DNA of 36,914 nt from a virus: positions 1 to 36,914 of the IMG/VR virus record IMGVR_UViG_3300033146_000494; one strand, given 5' to 3'. A program made the translations under genes and the position numbers. Position 1 is the stretch's first letter; the number at the start of each line of letters is the position of its first letter. Below the pieces are notes generated by a model. That model ran no database searches and was not told the DNA's origin. It was given only the letters and a program-made list of their open reading frames with translations. This document shows, piece after piece, positions 16,394-24,679 of this stretch.

Positions 16394-18693
16394 TGGATTT
16401 ATTTAAAAGCCCTAATAAGGGATTGCCATCAGTTAGTGATAAATATGCTGATGATTTTAGAGATACGCAAGTACAGAAGATAGCGGAAGAGTCTAAATCA
16501 GCTAGCACTATAGAGCAGAAGTTTGACTATGCAGGGGCTATAGCTGAGGGATATACTCCTAAGGATATAGTTAATTACCTTAAAGGTGAGGGAGTTTCTA
16601 TACCTAAGGATAAACCAGCTGATGAGGTATTAACATATCTAATGCAAACAAAAGATGCTTATGATACGGTACAAGCTAAGGGAGAGATAGGTACAGCTGA
16701 CTCAGACTTAGAGCTTGGTATCGCTAGTTCGCTTACTGGTATTGCTAAGACTGGTAATGATATTCTACACTTCCTAGATTTTAGAGATGATAAAGAATAC
16801 GCTGAGAGATTTAATGAGATTGATAAATGGAGTAAACTATATAAACAAGCTGTGAATGATAAAGACGCTATTAGTATAAATAGTTTAGGTAGAGTGATAC
16901 CCTCCTTAGTTTCATTACCTGTATCAGTTCAGAGTAAATCAGTTTTGTTTCTTACAGAAGCAGTATTAGGTTATACAGAAGCTAGAGCAGATAATGATGA
17001 GCTTACATCAGCTGGTGTTGGTGCGTTACAAGGTGCTGGTAGTGTTGTATTAGCTCAAATATTTAAAGCTATAGGAACTCCTGCTAAGAAGAATGTTTAT
17101 GAGTATTACAGAGAGCATCTGGGGTATACCAAAGAAGAAGCTGATAAGGTCTATAAAGATTGGCTAGGTCTGATGGAGCCTAGCGGTATTGAGTATGCTG
17201 ACAGAACTAGAGCATTAGTAGACCACGCAGGGGAAGCGGGAGCTGTTATTAAAGCTGAGATAGCTAGTTTATCTCCATCAGCCAAGGTTGCTGTAGGTGC
17301 TGGTAAGGTTAATAGAGTGAGAGCTTTAAAAGAACTAGCAGGTAATAATATAAATGTTAGGGGATTAGCTGAGGATATTAATCACGCATCTAATGTTATT
17401 AAAGATAACTATGGTAAGGTTAAGTTCGATATTATGAATACTAGATATGATGATGGTATTAGACTTGACTTAGAACTCCCTAAAGAGCTTGAGGAGATTA
17501 AGACAGATAGAGGTACTATTAAAGAGTTACTACAGAAAACTGATGAGAATGGTAATTTTATAGAGCCAAGAGCTATAGATTTAATAGATGCTATGCCACA
17601 CATTAACAATATCCTATCAACAGTTAAAGGCTCTAATTTAGCTAAATGGGATAAGGTTGCTAGTAAGATAGATGACAAACTGCACGCAATATTAAGTGAT
17701 GAGGATTATCTTAATTGGCTTAAAGTAAATCACGACTATAAAGAGATGACTATTGTACGCTCTAGTAAGCTTGGTGAAGCTCTTAGTAGAGGTATTGGAA
17801 CTTCTAAGAAGTCGCAAGTAAGCAGAAGTAGGGCATTAGAACTTATTAGAGCTGATAAAGATAGTGGTGAGTTTACCTTTAAAGCTATTAAATCTATGTT
17901 AGGTGCTAAGAGTGATAAGTTTGAGGGATTGATTATAGCTGATGCTATGAATAAACATATAGACGATATATCTTTTGATATATTAGCTGAGTCTCTAAAA
18001 TCTAAGGGTTTTGTAACAGAGCAAGGTAAACAGTTTACAGATATTGTAGATAACATAGCTAAATCCTTCAAAACAGATGAAGCTTATAAACAACTATCTC
18101 TTAAGATACAAGAAGGTACTGGCGGTATCGGTAAGAACCTATTAGAGAAGTTTCAGGTATCTTTAGCAGGTAGGGTATTTAGATTTATTATGAAGAGATT
18201 TCCTACAGAGGGAGCTAAACACCTCAGAATGGTAGATGCACTTAAAAATATATTGACTTCACCCACTCAGCTCAAAAAAGTTCATAGAGCCATAGATACA
18301 TTAGGTGAGGGAGTTAAAGAGAGATTAATTCAGAGTGTTATAGATGAGGATTTACCTAAATTTGGTGATTATATACAACCTAACATACCTACTAAAGAGG
18401 TCAATATAGAACCAAGCTTATCAGACGCTATAGACTCTATAATGTCTTGGGGTAAGACTCATAATGTATCTAGTGAGAATGTAAAGCTTATCAATAACTA
18501 CTTAAGTGAGCCTAATAAGATGAGAAAACTTAGTAAAATGTCTAGGGGCTTAGTAACATCTAAAGATAAAACTCAGGTAAATAGAGAGATACGGCAGTTG
18601 GTTGAGTTCCTTAAAACACACTCATCAACACCACTAGGTGCTGATATAGTTGAGGATTTGGTACTTGATATAGTTAACAGTTTAAGGAGATAG
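16393..18693 (+). CDS. Large internal virion / ejection protein
   Basis: 766 residues, the longest product of the late arm. It is helical and highly charged, with one mildly hydrophobic region around residues 172-235 (SLPVSVQSKSVLFLTEAVLG, then GVGALQGAGSVVLAQIF) that could insert into a membrane. No transglycosylase or protease motif is seen. The start overlaps the portal stop. Large helical proteins with a membrane-active segment are usual for podophage DNA-ejection channels; the muralytic activity appears to lie in the next gene. Confidence 0.62.
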   Translation: MDLFKSPNKGLPSVSDKYADDFRDTQVQKIAEESKSASTIEQKFDYAGAIAEGYTPKDIVNYLKGEGVSIPKDKPADEVLTYLMQTKDAYDTVQAKGEIGTADSDLELGIASSLTGIAKTGNDILHFLDFRDDKEYAERFNEIDKWSKLYKQAVNDKDAISINSLGRVIPSLVSLPVSVQSKSVLFLTEAVLGYTEARADNDELTSAGVGALQGAGSVVLAQIFKAIGTPAKKNVYEYYREHLGYTKEEADKVYKDWLGLMEPSGIEYADRTRALVDHAGEAGAVIKAEIASLSPSAKVAVGAGKVNRVRALKELAGNNINVRGLAEDINHASNVIKDNYGKVKFDIMNTRYDDGIRLDLELPKELEEIKTDRGTIKELLQKTDENGNFIEPRAIDLIDAMPHINNILSTVKGSNLAKWDKVASKIDDKLHAILSDEDYLNWLKVNHDYKEMTIVRSSKLGEALSRGIGTSKKSQVSRSRALELIRADKDSGEFTFKAIKSMLGAKSDKFEGLIIADAMNKHIDDISFDILAESLKSKGFVTEQGKQFTDIVDNIAKSFKTDEAYKQLSLKIQEGTGGIGKNLLEKFQVSLAGRVFRFIMKRFPTEGAKHLRMVDALKNILTSPTQLKKVHRAIDTLGEGVKERLIQSVIDEDLPKFGDYIQPNIPTKEVNIEPSLSDAIDSIMSWGKTHNVSSENVKLINNYLSEPNKMRKLSKMSRGLVTSKDKTQVNREIRQLVEFLKTHSSTPLGADIVEDLVLDIVNSLRR

Positions 18694-18695
18694 TT

Positions 18696-19223
18696 ATGAC
18701 AGGTATAGAAGATTTAACAGCTGGTCAGCAGTTGGCGTATGGTGAGGAGTGGTTTAAAGATTTGACCACCTCTGAGCCGTCTCGACCACCCCAAGATTTT
18801 GTTGGTGATTTATCACCTATAGTAGGCACTCAGTCGCACGGTAAAGGGTCAAAAGCAACCCGAAATAACAACCCCTCCAATATCACTGGTATGGGAGGGA
18901 AGCTACTTTACGGGGCAATAGGGTTTGCTAAAAGTAACACTGGCGATGCAGGAGATAGAAACCAGCTAGTATATGCTACACCACAAGCAGGCTTTCAAGC
19001 GTTCCATAGATTAGCATCAAGTGGTAGATACAACTCAGCACCAATCAATAAAGCATTTAGTAAGTGGCAAACAGACCAAGTATCATTTAGAAATAAGCTA
19101 TCAGACCTTGCTAGGCACGGTGTAGATACTAACAAACGATATAGAGATTTATCCCCACAAGCTCAAAAAGTATTTAGAATGGTATGGAGTAAACACGAAG
19201 GCTACAAAGGTGAGTTCTATTAA
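18696..19223 (+). CDS. Virion-associated muralytic protein (NNPxNI family)
   Basis: 175 residues. After a disordered N-terminus of about 50 residues comes RNNNPSNI (56-63), a hallmark of small phage structural transglycosylase- or muramidase-like proteins, followed by YATPQAGFQAFHRLASSGRY (about 93-112) and GVDTNKRYRDLS. As the last gene of the ejection block it probably opens peptidoglycan during infection and is distinct from the lysis amidase. The catalytic residue is not certain. Its stop overlaps a minus-strand stop. Confidence 0.62.
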   Translation: MTGIEDLTAGQQLAYGEEWFKDLTTSEPSRPPQDFVGDLSPIVGTQSHGKGSKATRNNNPSNITGMGGKLLYGAIGFAKSNTGDAGDRNQLVYATPQAGFQAFHRLASSGRYNSAPINKAFSKWQTDQVSFRNKLSDLARHGVDTNKRYRDLSPQAQKVFRMVWSKHEGYKGEFY

Positions 19224-19297
19224 CTATAGAACTCTTCTATCTCTTTAGCCAACTCCTCCTTAACTAATATCTTACGGCAGGTATCTATATCAAACAT
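19220..19297 (-). CDS. 25-residue peptide, possible remnant of a longer gene
   Basis: The minus-strand frame from ATG 19297 encodes a coding-like peptide (MFDIDTCRKILVKEELAKE and so on) and stops at 19222-19220, interleaved with the late-arm stop. The frame is open for another 11 codons upstream, reading YKFLIRTDNGL, back to a TAG at 19333-19331; AGCAAATAG there could once have been AGCAAACAG. I see no good SD. It is either a tiny real gene or the decayed 3' end of the leftward operon. Confidence 0.35.
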   Translation of the reverse strand: MFDIDTCRKILVKEELAKEIEEFYS

Positions 19298-19363
19298 TAA
19301 ACCGTTATCAGTTCTTATTAGAAACTTATACTATTTGCTACTCTTCTGATTTATATACTTATT

Positions 19364-19381
19364 AGCTATTAACTAATAGCT
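19364..19381. repeat. AT-rich inverted repeat in the convergent intergenic region
   Basis: AGCTATTA and TAATAGCT flank two bases, forming an eight-base-pair inverted repeat between the last leftward gene and the small remnant ORF. It is weak as an intrinsic terminator because neither side has a long T run. It could still slow convergent polymerases. Confidence 0.3.
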
Positions 19382-19406
19382 CTTAGCTTCAATTACAGTA
19401 ATTAAG

Positions 19407-19772
19407 TTAGTAGTTGTAGTAATCATCAAAAGACTCTATCCATCTAGGGTGTGTTTTATTAACCTCTATTAACAGCTTCAATGCTGTAGCTGGAGAGAGA
19501 CCGTGTGTTTGGATAGTGGGGATAGACACACCTATAAGACCAGCCAATACCGCATAGCTAATACCTAGCTCTTTATTTACATACTCTATAAATAAAGTTG
19601 CCTTTGCGAATATCTCAGACTCCTTAGCTTCCATCTGGCGATATGCGTTAATATCAAAAGAGTTGCCCCCCTTTTGGAAGTTAATAAACTTATGGTATCT
19701 ACCTGCTTTAGCATAAATAACACTACTATTAGCAACACCTAACTCCTCTACAGCATCGTCTATAAGTATCAT
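19407..19772 (-). CDS. Putative DNA-binding protein with HTH-like segments
   Basis: 121 residues. The N-terminal half (DDAVEELGVANSSVIYAKAG, then INFQKGGNSFDINAYRQME) looks like a winged-helix or excisionase-like reader, and residues about 72-100 (ISYAVLAGLIGVSIPTIQTH) form a second HTH-like unit. It overlaps the helicase gene by 4 nt and is the last well-supported gene of the leftward arm. A regulator or replication accessory role is possible. Confidence 0.5.
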   Translation of the reverse strand: MILIDDAVEELGVANSSVIYAKAGRYHKFINFQKGGNSFDINAYRQMEAKESEIFAKATLFIEYVNKELGISYAVLAGLIGVSIPTIQTHGLSPATALKLLIEVNKTHPRWIESFDDYYNY

Positions 19773-21001
19773 AGTAAGTTCCTTTCATATCCTCTATTAT
19801 TGAAATCTAACTTATTAGATACAGCCTTATATACCTGCTCACTTATAGCACCTTTAACTATTAAGTGGTGGACGGTAGATGCAGTCTTAGAGAAGATATT
19901 AACACACCGCTCTCTACGCTGAATAAACTTCGCACCACTATACCCGCTAGAGATAATAATAAAGTGTTTAAGGTGAGATAAATCTACGCCCTCAGCGTGA
20001 GATGTACTAGAGTATATCTTAGCCCTTTTAAAGATTTTATTAAGTAGGTGACGCTCACCTACAAAATGTGACATAATACCTACATCTTCATTATCTCCGA
20101 AACGCTTTAATATATAATCTATCTTCTCTCTGTTACCTAATATATAATACTTACCATCTATCTTAATAACACCGCTCTCTATCATATGTAAAGATATTCT
20201 AAGCTTCATAACAGAGTCACATATAAGCTCTACACAATCATCACCAAGCAGTAAAGTAATGATATTATCCTTCTGAACTGTGTTATAGATTTTCTTGGTG
20301 TTGGCTGAGAGAGATACATAATGAACCTCATCAACAGCTTGTACTTCAGTGCTGATACCTGCGTCTTGCTGTGTCATATAGACAGTAAAAGTATCCACTA
20401 TAGAAGTTATTAAGTCCTCTTTAGCTTTATCATACTTAGGCACATCTCTACCACCTATACGAATATAATAAGACTCTCCATAATACCTATGATAATCATA
20501 GAAGTTTTTAAAGTTTCTGAATGGTGAGTATTTAGATATGTAGCACTGATGGTAGATACCATTATAGCTCTCCACTAAGGCTGACCCGCTGAGGAGGATT
20601 AGCGGGTACTCATAACATAACAATCTTGTCATTTTATGTTTCAGTGATGGTTTACCAAGCACACCAAAATTATGACTCTCATCTAAAATGACACCATTGT
20701 AATCATCTTTGTTAAGGCGTAAAGTGTATTTACCAGCAACTCGTTTATATACCTGCTCATAGTTAGTTACTGTAAACTTAGTGTTAAGTGGTAAAGACCC
20801 ATTAAGAAACTTCTCCCACCCACTAATAGCGTTCTTAGGGCATAATATCAACCAATGACTAGCCTTAGTGTTGTCAGCTACATATAACGCTGTAGCTGTT
20901 TTACCACTCCTAGGCAATCCTTGAATATATACTATACCTTTCTGTCTTATAATAGCTAAGGCTTCTTTACCCTTAGCTACTTGGTGAGGTAAGAAATCCA
21001 T
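19769..21001 (-). CDS. SNF2/DEAD-like superfamily 2 helicase
   Basis: 410 residues. Motif I is GLPRSGKT (28-35), motif II is LDESH (106-110), motif III may be LSGSALVES, and motif VI is the FIQRRERC segment near residue 360. Small phage SF2 helicases of this kind are thought to help branch migration, replication restart or recombination. It lies beside a VRR-NUC nuclease and a ligase gene, the standard association. The start codon overlaps the stop of a 56-residue gene (TAATG). Confidence 0.82.
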   Translation of the reverse strand: MDFLPHQVAKGKEALAIIRQKGIVYIQGLPRSGKTATALYVADNTKASHWLILCPKNAISGWEKFLNGSLPLNTKFTVTNYEQVYKRVAGKYTLRLNKDDYNGVILDESHNFGVLGKPSLKHKMTRLLCYEYPLILLSGSALVESYNGIYHQCYISKYSPFRNFKNFYDYHRYYGESYYIRIGGRDVPKYDKAKEDLITSIVDTFTVYMTQQDAGISTEVQAVDEVHYVSLSANTKKIYNTVQKDNIITLLLGDDCVELICDSVMKLRISLHMIESGVIKIDGKYYILGNREKIDYILKRFGDNEDVGIMSHFVGERHLLNKIFKRAKIYSSTSHAEGVDLSHLKHFIIISSGYSGAKFIQRRERCVNIFSKTASTVHHLIVKGAISEQVYKAVSNKLDFNNRGYERNLL

Positions 21002-21171
21002 TATATAACCTTAAACTCTCTCTCGAATACTTCTCGTTTTAACTTAGCACAACCCTTGAACGATGTACTTTTAGTTAAAAATACATAATCATCAGTATCT
21101 CTGTAAGGGAGTACAAAGACTACCTTTTCTCTGTGTTGTTTTCTTACTGCTTTTATAAGTTTGACGCTCAT
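21001..21171 (-). CDS. 56-residue basic protein of unknown function
   Basis: ATG 21171 follows AGGAG at good spacing, and the stop overlaps the helicase start by one base. The product is basic at its N-terminus (MSVKLIKAVRKQHREKV), has a short hydrophobic strand (VVFVLPYRD) and a KREVFEREFKVI end. Tight packing between the nuclease and helicase genes supports a real gene, perhaps an accessory subunit of one of them. No family is recognised. Confidence 0.7.
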   Translation of the reverse strand: MSVKLIKAVRKQHREKVVFVLPYRDTDDYVFLTKSTSFKGCAKLKREVFEREFKVI

Positions 21172-21180
21172 TGTTAACTC

Positions 21181-21456
21181 CTATAGGTTATCGAATTGTT
21201 TATTTACTGTTTCAATATCAGACGCTACAAAAGATAACCCACCAGCTTTGGTTATCTCATTAAGATTATATTTTTGTAGTTTAGATACATTACCTAATGT
21301 TTTAGGAGTCTTAACTTCAATACCTATAAACACACCCCTATAACACGCCAAAATATCAGGAACACCAGCTTTACTAGCTGATATTACCTTTACTATATAA
21401 GCTCCTCTAAGCTTTAGAGAGCTTATAATTTTTCTCTGTATTGCTTGCTCATTCAT
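21181..21456 (-). CDS. VRR-NUC domain nuclease
   Basis: 91 residues, a stand-alone VRR-NUC domain. The signature is GVPDILACYRGVFIGIEVKT (about 31-50), with the catalytic D and the ExK pair, followed by a conserved Q in SKLQKYN. Such proteins are structure-specific endonucleases, sometimes Holliday-junction resolvases, and in phages they commonly accompany an SF2 helicase, as here. It overlaps the ligase gene by four bases. Confidence 0.88.
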   Translation of the reverse strand: MNEQAIQRKIISSLKLRGAYIVKVISASKAGVPDILACYRGVFIGIEVKTPKTLGNVSKLQKYNLNEITKAGGLSFVASDIETVNKQFDNL

Positions 21457-22307
21457 AAGGAGTCCTTATCTTCTCTTAAACATATAAACACGGGTTGTTG
21501 GTAGGTTTTATAAAAAGACTCATACTTAATCTCAGCTATCTTACCTATATAAAAAGATGGTGGTTTTTGTCTGTCCTCATCTGATAATCCACTACCTACT
21601 GCAACCTCTATACCTTCACTATTAGCCAATACTAAAGAGCCTATCATACCTACATACTTACCTCTACCTTCAAGAACTCCTATAATCTTAAGGTCTGCTG
21701 TAGGCTTTGGCTTAACCTTAATAGCTAGTGATGTTCTCTTGGCTCGTATCTTTTCGTGTTTGGTATCAAACTTAAATGTATGTGAGTTATGTTTAAGGAT
21801 AACACCCTCCCAACCACTAGCATAAATACCCTTAGCATATTCTTCTACATCAGCAAACTTTACCTCTGTAAAGCTAGCTACGCTCACATTACCAACAGGT
21901 TCTATATGTTTCATAAGCTTTTTGCGTACGCTAAAGCACTTAAAATCTATAATATCAAAAATTACTAGCTTTGCTTGTTTGTTATCAGAGAACTTATGCT
22001 TTTTAAAATCAGCTCTGTAGTGAGCTGTAGAGCATTTACCACGACTACCAAACATACCATCAGTAGAGGCTATAAACTCACACTCTACAATAACATCATC
22101 AAACGCATCTAATGCTTTTAATAAGTCACTAGCTAGCGTAGCTATAGTAAACTCTTTACCACCCGATGTAAAGAAGTGTATCTTATCTCCAACCTTATGC
22201 ACTTGAACATAATTTCCATCATACTTAATAGATGCCCAGTAAGTATCTTGTAGTTTACTTTGAGCTACTTTGATAAGGTCAGTAGCTTTTGTTTGAGATA
22301 TAAACAT
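21453..22307 (-). CDS. ATP-dependent DNA ligase
   Basis: 284 residues, the compact phage type with adenylation and OB domains only. Motif I is KYDG (K28 is the lysine that becomes adenylated), motif III-like VECEF (about 73-77), motif IV GWEGVILK, and motif V around LAIKVKP. The C-terminal half from PTADLKIIG to the end is an OB fold. It seals nicks between Okazaki fragments and repair sites. It overlaps the MazG-like gene's end by one base. Confidence 0.92.
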   Translation of the reverse strand: MFISQTKATDLIKVAQSKLQDTYWASIKYDGNYVQVHKVGDKIHFFTSGGKEFTIATLASDLLKALDAFDDVIVECEFIASTDGMFGSRGKCSTAHYRADFKKHKFSDNKQAKLVIFDIIDFKCFSVRKKLMKHIEPVGNVSVASFTEVKFADVEEYAKGIYASGWEGVILKHNSHTFKFDTKHEKIRAKRTSLAIKVKPKPTADLKIIGVLEGRGKYVGMIGSLVLANSEGIEVAVGSGLSDEDRQKPPSFYIGKIAEIKYESFYKTYQQPVFICLREDKDSL

Positions 22308-22831
22308 CAGTTGCTCTCCTTCACCAATCTCTCATAGTTCTCATCAGACTCTTTAACAAAAACACCGCTAGGTAGTGTAATACCTTTTCTATCTTTTATA
22401 TCTTGGTACGCTGTATATAGACACTCATTAAGCTCTAAATGCCTAGCAAAACATATACTATCAAGACTAGCTACAAACTTCACTAAATACAGTTCCATAT
22501 CAGCTACATTGCTCTTAAGTACGCTATCAGCTAGCTTACCTAACGCTGAACCCGTTGATAAAATCGCTGGTTGTTTAATTGCAATAGCTTCTTTATTAAA
22601 CAGCTTATCTGTACTGATGCCGACTATAGTACAGATACCAATACACACAACCAAGCAATCCCCTATATCATCTTTAACAGACTTGTGGTTAGCTATGTTA
22701 TTATTAAGCTCCCCAAACTCTGAGGTTAGTTTAGCGAATTGTACTAACGCTGAGCTGTTCTGTGTAATCTTTCTATCAGAAAACCATTTAACTGTTCTAT
22801 CTATTAATTCTTGTGTGTTTATATGTTCCAT
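22307..22831 (-). CDS. MazG-like nucleotide pyrophosphohydrolase
   Basis: 174 residues. The region LTSEFGELNNNIAN (about 34-47) followed by KDDIGDCLVVCIGI (about 53-66) matches the ExxE ... DxxD metal-binding pattern of the all-alpha MazG superfamily. These enzymes hydrolyse NTPs or dNTPs, in phages plausibly to lower alarmone-like signals or clear non-canonical nucleotides. The C-terminal half repeats a weaker helical pattern. It belongs to the nucleotide-metabolism cluster with the deaminase fusion. Confidence 0.72.
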   Translation of the reverse strand: MEHINTQELIDRTVKWFSDRKITQNSSALVQFAKLTSEFGELNNNIANHKSVKDDIGDCLVVCIGICTIVGISTDKLFNKEAIAIKQPAILSTGSALGKLADSVLKSNVADMELYLVKFVASLDSICFARHLELNECLYTAYQDIKDRKGITLPSGVFVKESDENYERLVKESN

Positions 22832-23092
22832 CTATTTTATCCTTAATTGTTTATTTTCAAATATTAAACTTTCTTCTGCGAATGGGTGTAAAACAACACC
22901 CTCATAGTTATAGAGAAGTAATGCCGTAGCTATACTAGGTTTGTACTCACCTCTGAAATACTTACTAATCATAGGTACTGATATACCAGTCTCCTTAGAT
23001 ACATCAGACATAGTTTTAAACTCTAGCTTTTTAGCTATATAATCCTCAATTAGAAGAGGTTTAACCTCTCCTGTAACAACCTTATCACTCAT
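22832..23092 (-). CDS. Small XRE/Cro-like HTH regulator
   Basis: 86 residues. The HTH spans about 27-62: TMSDVSKETGISVPMISKYF, then a basic loop (RGEYKPS) and a closing helix ATALLLYNYEG. It lies within the replication/nucleotide operon without its own promoter, and its start overlaps the preceding deaminase fusion gene by eight bases. It may autoregulate the arm or act on the palindromic early promoters. No CI-like protease domain is present, so a lysogeny repressor is unlikely. Confidence 0.75.
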   Translation of the reverse strand: MSDKVVTGEVKPLLIEDYIAKKLEFKTMSDVSKETGISVPMISKYFRGEYKPSIATALLLYNYEGVVLHPFAEESLIFENKQLRIK

Positions 23093-23786
23093 CTCTAGGT
23101 AACACCGAATACCGCTTAATACCGTAACGACCCATAAAATCTAAGCAATCGTCACAAGGTTGTTTAGTAATAAGCATAGTTTTACCATATGGAGATACCC
23201 CGTCAGCTAAGGCATTAACTATACAACCTACCTCAGCGTGAATAACATTACTAAGAGTAGCGTTATCCTCATTCTCACAGCTACCACCACCTAATGCATA
23301 ATTCCAACTACAGATGGGTGATTGGTCATTACCAAGCATTAGCATAGCACCTACTTTCTCTTTCTCACAGCTAGAGTATGTAGCTGTAGTATGTAGTTCC
23401 TGTGTATGTATAGCATAGTCATCAAAAGGAACTTGCTTCACTCTGATACATTTAGTATTTACACACCCCACCTCAGCAGATTTACTAATCTTCTGTTTTA
23501 CTTGTGCACTCTCTAGTTTGTGCAACATATTAACATTAGCTACTATATGGGCTAGATGTGTTTGCTTAGACTCTTCATCAATATATACACCGCTAAGATA
23601 TTGATATGTGTGTCTTAATAAAGCATCTTTAATTGGTGTAGTATCTCCACATTTTAAGTAGTTACTTCTACCATACTTCTCAGCACCTAATGTAAATACA
23701 TTACCAACCTCTAGTAACAACTCACTAGAAATCTCACTTACCATACTTTTAGGAGTATTTAAACTATCTTTTTTAAACTCGTCCAT
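23085..23786 (-). CDS. DUF5664-like / deoxycytidylate deaminase fusion
   Basis: 233 residues in two parts. The N-terminal half (residues about 20-92) has VFTLGAEKYGRSNYL and HTYQYLSG...HLAHIVANVNML, which fit the phage DUF5664 family (annotated as dATP/dGTP diphosphohydrolase-like). The C-terminal half is a zinc-dependent deaminase with HAE (183-185) and PCDDC (210-214), most likely converting dCMP to dUMP to feed the ThyX-like enzyme nearby. Both metal-binding signatures look intact. The fusion would couple purine dNTP control to pyrimidine supply. Confidence 0.8.
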   Translation of the reverse strand: MDEFKKDSLNTPKSMVSEISSELLLEVGNVFTLGAEKYGRSNYLKCGDTTPIKDALLRHTYQYLSGVYIDEESKQTHLAHIVANVNMLHKLESAQVKQKISKSAEVGCVNTKCIRVKQVPFDDYAIHTQELHTTATYSSCEKEKVGAMLMLGNDQSPICSWNYALGGGSCENEDNATLSNVIHAEVGCIVNALADGVSPYGKTMLITKQPCDDCLDFMGRYGIKRYSVLPRDE

Positions 23787-23877
23787 TAATAGCTCCTAAA
23801 TATTTAGCTCTTTCTAACCACATAAATGCAACTACACTACCTACCCGACTGCCTTTATAAATCACTTTGTTACTCAT
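23773..23877 (-). CDS. 34-residue microprotein between ThyX-like and deaminase genes
   Basis: The ATG at 23877 overlaps the ThyX-like stop as ATGA, and the stop lies 14 bases inside the deaminase-fusion gene. The peptide starts MSNKVIYKGSRVGSV and continues with FMWLERAKYLGAI. The overlap at both ends suggests translational coupling in the operon. No domain is recognised. Confidence 0.6.
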   Translation of the reverse strand: MSNKVIYKGSRVGSVVAFMWLERAKYLGAINGRV

Positions 23878-24677
23878 TTGGTCATCTCCTTTAATTGCTC
23901 TACAAACTCTCGGGTTTGGGTTTGTGTATGTTTAGTTGTTCGCTCATTAACAAAATGCTGATAAGCATACGGCGATACGGTATCAAGACCTATAGTAAAT
24001 GGTCTAATTCTCAACATATCAATACCTCTACTATAAACCCCTCTATCTTTTACTTGTAATACCTCTCTCATAAACCGCTCCAAATCAGCAGGTGAGTTAT
24101 TCTCAACAAAGTGACTCCAAGCATCTTCAGTACCATACTCAATAATCAACCTCTTATCGGTTTTTCTTTCATTTACTACATCATCAAAATAACTTACCCA
24201 CTCCTCAGGATACCAATAACCTAAATTAACATCAGTAAATCTGGCTGAGTGGCTGACAAACTGTATCTGAGTATGTGTTCTTATCTGCTGATAAATAAAG
24301 TAAGGGACTTCTGCGTGATACACTTCGTATTTATCGAAATCTATATACTTAAGCCACTCTTCAATACCATCTAAGGGTATTAATAACTCTCGCAGTGATG
24401 TTCTATACATACCTCCGAAGAAGTACCCAAACAGTTTACCTCTATCCAATCTCAAACCTTCAATATAAGCAGGCAAAGTACAAGGCACAAATGATAGTAA
24501 ATTACTGGGTGTATCACCATAACTCTCTTTCATAAGTCTTTGTAGTAAGTTAAGTGGTTTACTGCTAGGCTCTTTTCTGTTATATACAACTCTAGCAACT
24601 TCTGCTAGGTACTCAGCTACTGATAACTTTGTTATCTCTTTTGGTGGTGTTATCTTTGTAATTGTATATTTACGCAT
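23874..24677 (-). CDS. thyX: ThyX-like flavin-dependent thymidylate synthase
   Basis: 267 residues. The central region VPYFIYQQIRTHTQIQF, then SHSARF (R133, H135, S142, S144, R146), corresponds to the ThyX signature, although the usual RHRx7S reads here as RTHx6SxS. The C-terminal NERTTKHTQTQTREF resembles the conserved basic and glutamine segment of ThyX. It would make dTMP from dUMP with folate and FAD, next to the deaminase that produces dUMP. The altered motif lowers confidence in catalysis. Confidence 0.7.
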   Translation of the reverse strand: MRKYTITKITPPKEITKLSVAEYLAEVARVVYNRKEPSSKPLNLLQRLMKESYGDTPSNLLSFVPCTLPAYIEGLRLDRGKLFGYFFGGMYRTSLRELLIPLDGIEEWLKYIDFDKYEVYHAEVPYFIYQQIRTHTQIQFVSHSARFTDVNLGYWYPEEWVSYFDDVVNERKTDKRLIIEYGTEDAWSHFVENNSPADLERFMREVLQVKDRGVYSRGIDMLRIRPFTIGLDTVSPYAYQHFVNERTTKHTQTQTREFVEQLKEMTK

Positions 24678-24679
24678 TA

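Noticed and set aside
22832-23092. XRE-like protein as a lysogeny repressor
   Set aside because: Too small, lies within the replication operon, and no integrase or other lysogeny gene was seen.
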